The position numbers and the translations under genes were made by a program. From Seiridium cupressi (Eukaryota > Ascomycota > Sordariomycetes > Amphisphaeriales > Sporocadaceae), in the NCBI GenBank assembly GCA_036674765.1, contig JARVKI010000171.1, positions 646-49,670 of the forward strand: a DNA stretch of 49,025 nucleotides. The letters are read 5' to 3'. Below the pieces are notes generated by a model. It was given only the letters and a program-made list of their open reading frames with translations, had not been told where the DNA came from and ran no database searches. This document shows positions 40,398-49,025 of the stretch, piece by piece; position 1 is the first letter of the stretch, and the number at the start of each line of letters is the position of its first letter.

Positions 40398-40988
40398 TGG
40401 TGTTGACTCGGTCATGTATGCATAGAGGTCGTAAAAGGGCCTTTGTTGGAAGGCTGATTGTCACTCTGGAGAGTGCTTGCGTAGTGGACATTTCTACAGG
40501 CTGTCATTCTATAGGCTGTCATCAAATATCCATCCACTCGTTCTGAGGAAATAGGTACACCGACGTCGCAGAATGTAGTCTATAATCGTTCAGCGCCCTC
40601 TAAAAACGCCCGACGCTTTAATACTCCCAGCAACGACTCAACTCAGTGAAAGAAATGCTACGTTTGAGTTACCCCTGTCTAGACTTGAATTTTCTATTTT
40701 GCCTCTTCACCCTGTGGCTCTATGCCGTCCGGCTGGCTACCTAGCTTTAAGACACATTACAAGATAATGTAGGAACCAGTTAAGTGCTTAAGGTATCAAA
40801 ACCATAAGATAAAAAGATAAGGAATGAAGTCGATACTGAATATGACCAGTAAAAATGCGGAATTTGACCCAGAGTTAACATCACTTTAATGTCGAGTTAC
40901 AGTTGCCCCCGAATCGCCAGTCCTGTGTTTTGATCGCAAAACGGACTCCTCCATAAGTCTACAACTTAATCTGTGATGAACCTTGCAG

Positions 40989-41165
40989 GCCAATGCGAAC
41001 ATCAGCTCGGCCAGTGCTACTTCACATGCTTCCCTTTGGTCCCAAGCCTACAACAGAAGCAGGACTTTTCGCTATCAGATGGCCTGGTTCGGGAAGCTCG
41101 TGCCGTTCATCGCGGCCCCCAACTCCGGCGAGATAAAAGAGAGGGAGCACTGCGACCACCCCTAG
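40989..41165 (+). pseudogene. Orphan terminal-exon-like fragment
   Basis: A consensus-like acceptor (cttgcag, ending at 40988) is followed by 58 open codons ending in TAG at 41163-41165. The peptide begins ANANISSASATSHASLW and contains RSRTFRYQMAWFGKLVPFIA, with non-random hydrophobic and charged spacing. No upstream exon, donor or start codon that could feed it is visible within the preceding 500 bases, and I do not recognise the sequence. It may be the last exon left from a decayed gene, or chance. Confidence 0.25.
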
Positions 41166-41276
41166 GATAGCGCTAATGAGACTCGAACTCAACGCAATAC
41201 TTCAACTTTCCGCGACCAGAGCACCATAACCATCTCCGCGTGCAGAAGCTACGTCTAGGTTTATAGCTAAAGTTAG

Positions 41277-41298
41277 GGTTCTAGCGGCCGCTAGAACC
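41277..41298. repeat. Perfect 22-bp palindrome with GCGGCCGC core
   Basis: The two 11-base arms are exact inverted copies: GGTTCTAGCGG and its complement, with no spacer. A telomere-like TTAGGG overlaps the left edge (41273-41278). It could be a binding site for a dimeric factor, the fused ends of a small transposon relic, or a hairpin. No flanking direct repeat was found. Confidence 0.9.
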
Positions 41299-41738
41299 GA
41301 CGTTGATTGAGCCCAGACCTGGTGTAATTTCAAGCTTAAAAAGTAGCATGACAGCCAATTCGCAGCTGCGATCAAGACTATGCACAGGTAAGCGCTGGAA
41401 TACTACGAAACCTCATTATTCAGTGTTGGCTGGCAAAACCCCATCTGGACCGCTTGAGCTACCTGTGCGAGCGTTCGAGCAACATTACCTACATGTACAT
41501 ATGTACCATGAAACGGATGTAGTCGGCGCCACTGAACCAGACGTTAGCAGAAGCTAGGTTGGGCCGACTCCATAGAAGCAGGCAACAACCGCCGCCTAAG
41601 GGCTACCGCCTTGGCTGTACGATTCACCCCTGATCCGTTCCACTGCAGCCACTCGCCATATAATAGAGCGGGATGGGCGCATCTAAATTTCAACTATGAA
41701 TTACACCGCGCACTTCATCGGGATTCTCGTCGCCGACC

Positions 41739-43097
41739 ATGGGGCCTACACTGGGGACCTTGCCCAAAGAGCTGCTTCTGCATGTCTACTCATTCCTCTC
41801 ATCGCACGACCTCGCGCAGCTGGCCACTGTCTCCAAGGGCTTCGGGCCACTGGCTGAGACCTTGATATGGACTGACGTCGAGCTTCATTGTTCCGGATAC
41901 CATGAGTCCACACGCCAGAGCTGGGATCTTTCTGCTACGGCAGCTCCGGCGGCCCGCCGCTACCACCCGGATCAGGGGAGATGGGCCCATGGTCATGGCC
42001 ATAGGCTGAAGGCCGAATCCCTCTTCTGGCTGCTCGACCTCGCCGCCAGAAGCGACATTGAACATACCAAACAGCTCGTTTCTCGCATCCGGAGCCTGTG
42101 TACAGTTCTGTCGTGGCTGAATCCTCCCACATGGGTCAACAAGCCTGACAGATTGGAGTTCACATGGAATATATTTCCGCTCATGACCAATCTGGAAAGG
42201 CTCGAGCTTCATGGGGGATGGAAACCCTACCATGATGGAGAAGGCAGGTCATTTGACGAGTCGGCAGCTCCGCTTGCGTCCCTGCGGGATGCGAAGCTTT
42301 TTGGTTATCTTCCGGCCAGTTTTGTGCGGTATATCCTCCGGAGTGCCCCGACGTTGGAGCGCCTCGAGCTGGGGGTACTCGACGCTCCAGTTGGGTGCAA
42401 CCTGAAGGCAGACGGATCCAGGGAGAATCCGCCTCCCGGCTGGAAGCCGCGCTCGGAGCGTGATGAAGAAGACGACGACAATTCGGACGATGACGATAGT
42501 CTGAACGGAGAGCAAATTGCGCCGCGGCCTCTGCCTCTCTTCCCCGGCGACACCGAAGTACCAGCTTTTCCCCGTCTAAAACATATCCGCCTCTGCAAGC
42601 CTTCCGAGTGCAATCCGGATCACTTCGATGCCATGTTTGGGGAGGTTGTATACTCCAAACGGGCTGAGGATGCGAGCCTCTCGGATTGGTGCCGGCTCCT
42701 GGCAGCCGTGCAGGGAACTGTCGAGACCTTGGTGCTCGAGCATCGCGTCGCCGCGGAGTACATCGAGGGCGACGGCATGGGCGAGCGCGAGTTCATCGAG
42801 GAGTGCTCGGGCGGACCGGCCAATGATCACTTCATGGAGCGCATCGTGCCCGTGCTCGATAAGCATGCATTCCCACACCTGCGAGAGGTCTATATAGTTG
42901 GTATTCTCGTCAGCGCAGGGGCGGCCGAGCGACGGAGATGGGTCACCAAATTCTACGGGGACTACGGTGTGCAGTGTAGATTCCTGTACGGCAAATGGTG
43001 CTACTTTGACGGCTCGCCAGGTGTGACGTATTGGGATCAGTTCGACGCAGATCGGGATGACAATGACGACGACGAGGAAGTCCCGGATGGACCCTGA
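41739..43097 (+). CDS. F-box protein
   Basis: Intronless, 452 residues. The F-box is at residues 7-44: TLPKELLLHVYSFLSSHDLA followed by QLATVSKGFGPLAETLIW. The rest resembles the leucine-rich-like C-terminal half common in fungal F-box proteins: MTNLERLELHGGWKPY, LRSAPTLERLELGVLD and FPRLKHIRLCKPSECNPDHF, each a β strand/helix unit. A very acidic insert lies near 245-260 (DEEDDDNSDDDDS), and the protein ends acidic (DRDDNDDDEE). The likely role is a substrate-recognition subunit of an SCF ubiquitin ligase; the substrate is unknown. Unlike the two F-box proteins upstream it has no ankyrin repeats. The start codon directly precedes the F-box and fits family starts. Confidence 0.87.
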   Translation: MGPTLGTLPKELLLHVYSFLSSHDLAQLATVSKGFGPLAETLIWTDVELHCSGYHESTRQSWDLSATAAPAARRYHPDQGRWAHGHGHRLKAESLFWLLDLAARSDIEHTKQLVSRIRSLCTVLSWLNPPTWVNKPDRLEFTWNIFPLMTNLERLELHGGWKPYHDGEGRSFDESAAPLASLRDAKLFGYLPASFVRYILRSAPTLERLELGVLDAPVGCNLKADGSRENPPPGWKPRSERDEEDDDNSDDDDSLNGEQIAPRPLPLFPGDTEVPAFPRLKHIRLCKPSECNPDHFDAMFGEVVYSKRAEDASLSDWCRLLAAVQGTVETLVLEHRVAAEYIEGDGMGEREFIEECSGGPANDHFMERIVPVLDKHAFPHLREVYIVGILVSAGAAERRRWVTKFYGDYGVQCRFLYGKWCYFDGSPGVTYWDQFDADRDDNDDDEEVPDGP

Positions 43098-43759
43098 CAA
43101 TGGGTGACCTAGGAACCCCAGTACTCCATCTAACGCCGTAGCTTTCTGCTCATACGATAGATCGCACCATTCAAGGTGGTCGTCCGTACCATGGACACAA
43201 AAGTCCACAGTCCGAAACCATCATGCACCTCAGTGTAACCCACGTAGGCGTGCCCAGAATGAGAGCCAACCCGTTTCAAGTGTCTGGTATGAGACGGAAC
43301 TCCACTATTCGGACACCTTCGGTATGTGGCACAGCGTTTGCACATGGGAGCCATCCGGACGACAGGATCTCGTCTTGTATTGACGTAGGTTTCGCTGATT
43401 TCGGTGCCAGCATCGAGTCCTTATTTCTAGGACCGCCTTACGCCGAATTGTGTCAATTAGCACTGATGCGAATATGCCGCCAAAAGAGAGTCCTAAGGAG
43501 ACGATAATTTTGCAAACAAGAAAATCCCAAGACTTTAAACAATATACGTTTCTCGTAACATTTACATATTTGATATATAGATATAAGCACAATAAGAAGG
43601 CACTGCCCTAGGCCGCTAGTCTAATTCCCATTTCGCAACTCCAGTTGGTATCTTCACAACCATCCACTCGTCCACGTCTTGTGTCTCCCATCTGCAAGCA
43701 TTCACGCCCCATAATCCGCTCAAGCCAGGCAGTAGGCCCTATTTTAGAGTGGCGGAGAT
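43098..43759. other. Convergent intergenic region
   Basis: About 660 bases between the 3' ends of the rightward F-box gene and the leftward Egh16-like gene. The middle (43510-43600) is AT-rich. No gene seen. Confidence 0.5.
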
Positions 43760-44970
43760 TTACTCAGAGCGGCGAGCGAACTTCAGGCTGCGTCTCCTGT
43801 TGTTCGCATTGGCGTTGTTGCCATTGTTCTTATTGCCCTTGCTCTTCTTGCCGCTTGCCGTGGTGGCTGCGGCGGCAGATGAGTTCGTGGCAGCAGCATT
43901 AGCAGCAGTGGTGGTAGCAGCCGTAGCCGAGGCGACGGCATTGTTCTCGACGGTAGGCTGCGCATGTCTCAGTCAGCAACCATTCTCTCTCGGATATGTG
44001 ATGGTTGGTGGGATGGAACTCACAGTCAAGGTAGGGAAGCTGCCTTGGGCAACGCTGATGCCCAACAGAGAGCTCACAGATGCGGCGTTGGCAAGAGCCT
44101 CGTCGGTTCCGGCGTTCTGGTTTGCCTTGACGGCGACGCCAAGATCCGTCTGGTCCTGAGCAACCTGGGCCTGGATCTTGTCGGCAGACAGGGAGGTCTG
44201 GATGTTGGAGGGCGTGTTGACACTGGCCGTGGTATCGACCTGCTGGACCGGGAAGCAGCCACCGAAGGGGCCGGCCTGGGCATTGTTGCGGCAGCGGACG
44301 GTGCAGACATTTCCTTGCGAAGCTGTTTTCAGCTGTCAGTAACATGTTCTCATTTCAAGCCTCTGGGATTCTTCAAGAGGGGGAGAACGTACAGCCAACG
44401 CAGTCAGGGAACGTGTCGGGCATAATGACAGTCATGTTGAAGTCCTGAGCCTTGGCCTGCGAGAAGCCATTGGCACCTGGTACATTGTTCTCGATAGAGA
44501 GGTTGGCGGTGATGATGCCGTTGTTGCCGGCCGACACGAGATCACAGGCGAAAGGACCAGCTCCATCGGCGTTAACCTGATGGATGGTGACGGTCATGCG
44601 GGTTCCGGCCTTGACTTGTGTGACGGCACCAGCGGCGATGGCGTTTTCCGTGTTCTCGCCAATGTCGATGTTTCCTGACAATTCTGTCCGTCCACACTCA
44701 TTCACAACGTTGGAGCTGATCTCAGCGTCGCGAATAATGGTGGCGTCTTGTTGACAGGGACTAATGGTTGTGCAGTTTCTGGCCAGACTTGTGTCGACTA
44801 TTATCGAAACTTGTTAGCAACGTAGACATAATTGAAGATGTTGATATCTTACCTTGGAAGCCTACACTAGTCGGCGAACCAGCCTCACCGACTGCAGCCA
44901 AGATCTGTGCATGTCCGCTGACCAAAGCCAGTAGGCTGGCAAACGACAAGAGACAAGAGTAAGACTGCAT
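43760..44970 (-). CDS. Egh16-like (Gas1/Mas3-type) secreted protein
   Basis: Four exons, 44970-44853, 44797-44393, 44322-44024 and 43957-43760, give 339 residues. Introns are 55, 70 and 66 nt with GTAAGA, GTACGT and GTGAGT donors. A signal peptide (YSCLLSFASLLALVSG) is predicted to be cut before His20. The core matches the Egh16 family, first known from powdery mildew and from Magnaporthe appressoria: CQQDATIIRDAEISSN, CGRTELSGN, MTVTIHQVNADGAGPFACD and CTVRCRNNAQAGPFGGC. Many Cys are present, as usual. The only two histidines of the whole protein are His20 and His112 in IHQVN. After the core come a linker, an Ala/Thr-rich low-complexity stretch (about 275-310) and a basic end (NNRRRSLKFARR). 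Members are linked to host infection in pathogens, but saprobes have them too; the molecular function is not established to my knowledge. Confidence 0.93.
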
Positions 44971-45172
44971 CGTGGCGGAGTAATAGGGAAGATCAGCACC
45001 AGGCTAGTGGAAAAGAGAAAGACTAGCAGTTAGGAAATACAGTACAATCAAGAAGCGAAGTGAAGATCGCCGGGATCACGATGGAAAGAAACGAACTGGG
45101 AAACGAAGAGAGAGACCGGCCTGACGAGAAGGATACCAAGCCATGATGGTCCCAAGGCAAGGCATCAGCATC

Positions 45173-45178
45173 TATATA
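45173..45178 (-). promoter_or_regulatory. Possible TATA box of the Egh16-like gene
   Basis: TATATA lies about 205 bases upstream of the ATG at 44970. On the minus strand a pyrimidine-rich stretch (ctttctcttttcc) follows about 40 bases before the ATG. The distance is acceptable only if the 5'UTR is about 150 nt. Confidence 0.3.
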
Positions 45179-46094
45179 CGATCGTCCCCTGGGCTGCGCT
45201 GTGGACACGAGACGGTGGACTGGCCCAGAGCGCCTCCCCCAGGCCGACCGAGAAGAGAGGACGAAAAGCACTTGCCGTTGTCACGTCGTATCCCATCTCC
45301 AACAGTTCTCGTCGCATAGAGGTGGGCACGATGGAGTAAACAGATGCTAAAACCAAGCATAAACTTGCCGGGGCGAATCAGAGGCAGCATCGGAGGATTC
45401 CATGGCTGGAAGGGTTCCATTGGAGGTCCACTGAGAGCCTCAAGGGGGATTGGAAGCCCAGGCACGATCTGAGATGGGCGGATAAGGCTGCCTTTGCATT
45501 CGGCGAATGCGATGGTGAGTCGGAAATACCAGGGTTTGGTCTTGGAGATGTGACCAGAATGGATCTGTGAGCGCATTTCTGAAGCATGTGCCAAGAGATG
45601 TCAAGTGGAGCCATGGCTCGTACTGCCCCCGCGCGCTTCAGCAGGCGAGTCGGCAGAATGTGTCCAGAAGGAAAGTGGATGGAGGGGAGGTGGGATGAGA
45701 GCGTTTCGAATGCTCACAGAAAGCAACTGTACAGCCGTTAGAAGTTTGAGCGCATGCGATGAGCTATACATAGTTTTGTCATGGGATGGAATTGGGGGGT
45801 GGGGAGCAAGACACGTCCACATGTGGGTGCAGCAAGCGTTGAGCACGGGAGATGACCGTTGGGATGTTGTGCTTCGTTTACTGGATTAGATTATTAGTTG
45901 GTAACTTGCTATTGACCCGTAAATGTAGATGGCAGCGTAGTGTTGTGCGATGTGTATTAAGAATGGACGGAGGGCGAGTTGGGATTGAGGCCCTGAACTC
46001 GGTAGCGATGCTGATGATTCTCGCAGATCGATGAGGCTCCCGGCTGCGGTCGCACTGATCGCCGCGGCGTGGGCGCCACGGTTGTCAACTAAGG

Positions 46095-46127
46095 GCGATC
46101 CACCCGCGATCCACCCGCGATCCACCC
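46095..46127. repeat. Three-copy 11-bp tandem repeat
   Basis: The unit gcgatccaccc is repeated exactly three times with no spacer. It lies in the intergenic space about 500 bases downstream of the methyltransferase stop codon and about 1.1 kb upstream of the Egh16-like start. Confidence 0.9.
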
Positions 46128-46627
46128 AGGGTTGCCAAGACGTTTCTTAAAAATGTGGGCACCGCAGCACCTGTCCGATTCGGCCTCAAGCGAACGCTGT
46201 TGCTCCACTCCCCAGTATCAAAGTCCGCCCCTTCAAACGTTTGGTCCCGTCCGAAGGCATGGCCATGGTGCCATCATTCCATGTCTCGAATCACTAGGAC
46301 ATGCCATCATCTGGCCGTCGCCATCGGATGAAACCCTGCCAACCCTGCGAATCGAGTCCCCTCGCCCAACCACTCTCGTAAATCTTCCTCCAGTAATATG
46401 GAATCCGTCGAGGGCCACCCTAGAATATTGAGGCGTCACTGATTCCAAAATCCCGCCCCATCATGGATTCCCACACTGCACTTAGTAGAGAGATCCATCC
46501 GTGATTTTGCATTAAAATTCGCAACTGGCCACCTTCATTTCGAGCCCTCTCTGTTGTTCTTCCGGCGACGATGCATGCTTGCCGCTGATTGTTGAACATG
46601 TACCACTCGTAGGACCCCCTGGCGGCA

Positions 46628-48615
46628 TCATGCTGCTCTTTCAGGCTTCTGCCCGCTCCAGAAATGCATCAGACCGTAGGCATGTACGCTCTCATCTCGC
46701 ATACACGCTCTGCATTGCGCAAAGAACACCGCCATCTCGGCCTGAAGAGTACCTTGTTAGTCTTGCCGATACACTCTCCAACTTCCGGATAGACTTGCCT
46801 CGGACCAGCCAAGGAGGGGCATTTGTATGGCTCCCATTGCCGGGAAGAATTCTTCAGCTGCGGTGCGATAGTAGAGGCCTACCAATCGCATGGTCCTGTC
46901 AAGATCCAGTCAACAAACCCAGATATCACTATTGGCCGCTCCATCGCTGCTGTGCACAGCAGGCGATTTGAGCGAATCAAGACCGTGTAATCCAGCCGTG
47001 GCTGCGATTAGAATTCCTGACCAGGGGGTACGGAGGGCGAACCTGTCTTTTGGCCATGTCCCATATGGCAACTTCGCTGTATGATGCCTGATGTTCACGA
47101 ACCCAGCTTCCTCCAGGTATTTCCCACCAAACATGGCGGCATGGGAAGTAGTACCAAGCTTTGAAAATGCCTCGACCATCAGATTGCAAAAGACTAGGAC
47201 TGGCCAATCAGACGGCAACGTGCCGTCATCGCAGTGCACAGCGCCATCCACATCTTGTAGTTCGATCCATCCGCCGGGCTTCAGGTTCCTAGACACGAAT
47301 GACCATCAGAACGTGCGACATGACAAACCACAGAGGCAGGCAGGTGGAGGCGTACTCGTAGACATCCTGGAGAAGTTTGGTCGGCGACTTGAGGATAGGT
47401 ATCATGTTGCGCAGGTGCACAAAGTCGACATCGTCTCCGTTCAGCCATGTGTCCTCCACATCGTCCACTAGGAATTTGACATTGGGTGGCACCCATACAG
47501 GCTGTATGGGACTTAGATCAAGCCCTGTAACCTCGGCACTGGGGAACATATCACCAGCTGCAGGGGTTCAAGCAAATATGTTAGTCCGTGGCGTAGTCGC
47601 AAAATGCAGAAAATGGTTGTGCGACAAGGCGAAGGATGGGTCAAGACCAGGGTGCAAAGATAGACTTTGTTACCTTCAATGGCCCATATGCCCGTCCCTG
47701 TGCCCAGATCTAGGATCTTTTGCGGGTGGTCGCCTATTGGTGCATAGAACAATTTGCCATCGGTCACCTCGAGCATCATAGCGTGGAGCATGTCCTCGCG
47801 ATTCTGCTCCGTCTCGTCATTCGGTATAGGATAGCGCCCATGTCGGTACTAGTGCCAGTATACAAGTCAGATCAATAGTTCTGTAGTACCCTCCCTCTTC
47901 ACCGTGTAATACATGCCTTGTGATATCGCCGTCCATTGTGGAAGCTATGCCCGTAGACACTAGATCCGATCGACGTGGACTCGGCTAGCGAAGCCTCATC
48001 GTAGTCGCTGGGCTCGAACTCGTCGTCGTCGTTGTGGTACGCGCCCGGAGACGCGGGTTCGATTGAGGCACCATTCAAAGCGTCGGATTCGGTCGCTACA
48101 GCAGGGGGGTCGCCATGCTCGGGACTTTGACTGACTTTGCGCTCGAACTCTGTAGGGCAGTGTTAATTAGAGCTGGCACGAGTTGCACCTGCACGTCACG
48201 CATGATCTGATGGTAGGAGTGGTGGCGGTGGGCTCTCTTATGGAGGGGTTGCGGGCGCCTGAGTGCGGCACAACTCAGCACGTAGAGCGAGAGGTAGTGG
48301 AGTGGAGATGTCGCTCTTTAGCAACGGGGTGCCATAATTGCTCCCCTAGCAATTCTTCCTTCTTCACATTGTCCGACCTTGGAGAAGAAGCACGATTGAC
48401 ATACCCTTGCCATTTCCCATAGTAAAGAAAGTCGCAGGTGCCGAGCGAAGGTGGTCGAAGATGGCCTCGGAGGCTGAGGCCGAGCCTGTAGCTGGGCCCG
48501 GGACAGAGACAGCAGCAGCACGATGGATGGTGACAGCTTCAACTGGCAGGTTGAGCCTGTGGTTTGTGCGACAATCTGCAGCGGCGGCGGGGGACGGGAA
48601 GGCGGGACTAGCCAT
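46628..48615 (-). CDS. LaeA-like class I SAM-dependent methyltransferase
   Basis: Seven exons, 48615-48405, 48149-47917, 47848-47674, 47557-47356, 47288-47043, 46895-46799 and 46741-46628, sum to 425 residues in frame. The methyltransferase domain starts near residue 140 with [21 protein letters not shown]-binding motif I is [14 protein letters not shown] from 193, motif [11 protein letters not shown] with Asp220, then VDFVHLRNM and [16 protein letters not shown]. The C-terminus is the family's usual [20 protein letters not shown], then [20 protein letters not shown] and FWSGQKP. LaeA-type proteins are nuclear regulators of secondary metabolism; most paralogues, perhaps this one, are uncharacterised. 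Introns 2 (47849-47916) and 6 (46742-46798) start with GC (AG|GCATGT and AG|GCAAGT). Intron 5 is 147 nt with an odd GTTCGC donor and GACAGG at both borders. Intron 1 is long (255 nt) and the first exon is the least certain part. Confidence 0.87.
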
Positions 48616-49025
48616 CGCTAATAAGGGATCTGGCTCTTGGGTGGCTGCTCTCCGAAGGCTCGTCATCGGCTGGGAGTGGCCCCAGGGTGGCCCCAGAGCC
48701 CTGCTCGAGCCCACTGGCACTGGATTGCCGTGCGTTTGTCCGCCTCGCAAACTAAGCGTGGTGTAGATGCCGCCGTGGGTGGGCGCCGAGGAGGCCGAGC
48801 GTCGCCGGGATCAGAGACCAGGCGACAAGAGGCTTGGTCGGGTTGGCCCCAGGAAGGGCGTGCTGACTCGTCCCGTTGGAGAAACCGGTCAAACGACCCA
48901 GTCGAGGATGGGGGGGAGGGGGGGGGGGGGGGGGGGGGGCGCCAATTGCACGAACCCACACCCCCAGAGAGCTGTTCGAGAAGCACCAAAACCCCCAAAC
49001 CCAACAGGCCAGGGAAAAAAAGGGT
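48616..49025. other. Terminal non-coding stretch
   Basis: The last 410 bases, upstream of the methyltransferase gene and presumably part of its promoter. GC-rich, with one long poly-G run. Nothing else supported. Confidence 0.45.
48918..48939. repeat. Poly-G homopolymer (G22)
   Basis: A run of 22 G, preceded by a shorter G7 run at 48910-48916 and a single A. Runs this long are hard to sequence and assemble, so the exact length is doubtful. Its place 85 bases from the window end fits a contig break. Confidence 0.85.

Larger units (their letters stand above)
40398..41738. other. Gene-poor stretch with fragments
   Basis: About 1.3 kb between the unknown gene and the F-box gene. It contains the orphan exon-like fragment at 40989-41165 and a 22-bp palindrome at 41277-41298, both listed separately, and an AT-rich section at 40750-40900. 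Otherwise no gene is supported. Confidence 0.45.
44971..46627. other. Intergenic region upstream of the Egh16-like gene
   Basis: About 1.65 kb between two leftward genes; it holds the 3'UTR of the methyltransferase gene and the promoter of the Egh16-like gene. Apart from a TATA-like site and a three-copy tandem repeat (listed separately), I see nothing. Open frames at 45172-45889 on both strands have no domain. Confidence 0.45.

Noticed and set aside
46910..46990. Methyltransferase ending at an early TGA (46910)
   Set aside because: The exact family C-terminus ([17 protein letters not shown] onward) follows after 46895 with a usable acceptor, so an intron is preferred; the alternative is kept as a finding.
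1..49025. CRISPR array, tRNA or rRNA genes
   Set aside because: No spaced direct repeats, no tRNA box A/B pairs and no rRNA-like sequence were recognised; the gene content is that of a fungal nucleus.

Overview
The window is nuclear DNA of a filamentous ascomycete (Pezizomycotina, most likely a Sordariomycete). Four things point there: coding genes split by short introns (46-150 nt) with CTAAC/CTGAC-like branch sites; pyrimidine-rich leaders before start codons; fungus-specific families (Zn2Cys6 factors, Egh16-like, Crh-type GH16, LaeA-like methyltransferases, DUF8004, DUF1748); and loose gene spacing with no operons. No tRNA, rRNA, CRISPR or intact transposon was found. Both ends carry long homopolymers (A32 near the start, G22 near the end), which suggests assembly-limited contig ends.

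Layout, left to right. 1-3683: no supportable gene. 3684-6638 (+): large DUF8004-type protein. 7260-7590 (+): EthD-like gene with a one-base frameshift. 7835-9013 (-): BTB/POZ protein, one intron. 10392-12080 (+): secreted gamma-glutamyltranspeptidase. 13121-15586 (+): Zn2Cys6 transcription factor with about seven introns. 16615-18480 (+): cytochrome P450 broken by a single in-frame TAG. 19004-21001 (-): secreted protein with two GH43 domains in tandem. 23290-25084 (+): Crh-like GH16 with a Ser/Thr-rich region and a C-terminal chitin-binding (CBM18) module. 25958-27631 (-): pyruvate kinase, probably with a long 5'UTR intron. 29186-29668 (+): tiny four-exon DUF1748 gene whose longest exon is under 50 codons. 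31064-33307 (+): coiled-coil protein resembling Atg28. 34238-35995 and 36805-38553 (+): two neighbouring F-box/ankyrin proteins. 39530-40397 (+): secreted-looking protein of unknown function. 40398-41738: gene-poor stretch with an orphan exon-like fragment and a perfect 22-bp palindrome. 41739-43097 (+): third F-box protein. 43760-44970 (-): Egh16-like secreted protein. 46628-48615 (-): LaeA-like SAM methyltransferase with six introns, two of them GC-AG.

How the genes relate. There is no compact gene cluster with an obvious joint pathway. Two themes recur. One is secreted, wall- or nutrient-directed proteins: the transpeptidase, tandem GH43, Crh/CBM18, Egh16-like protein and the unknown at 39530. 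The other is regulation: the Zn2Cys6 factor, BTB protein, three F-box proteins and LaeA-like methyltransferase. The Zn2Cys6 factor and the adjacent broken P450 could be what remains of a small metabolic locus. Housekeeping anchors are pyruvate kinase, the DUF1748 gene and the Atg28-like gene.

The observations I rate highest are: (1) the Egh16-like protein has exactly two histidines, one predicted to become the mature N-terminus and one in the conserved IHQVNxDGAGP segment, the minimum needed for a copper 'histidine brace'; (2) a fourfold NEVPxDLL-type linear motif at the acidic end of the Atg28-like protein; (3) dibasic sites between the two GH43 domains; (4) two genes each broken by one base change; (5) two GC-AG introns plus a repeat-flanked 147-nt intron in one methyltransferase gene. 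All gene structures were worked out by hand from splice signals and family knowledge; no database search was run.
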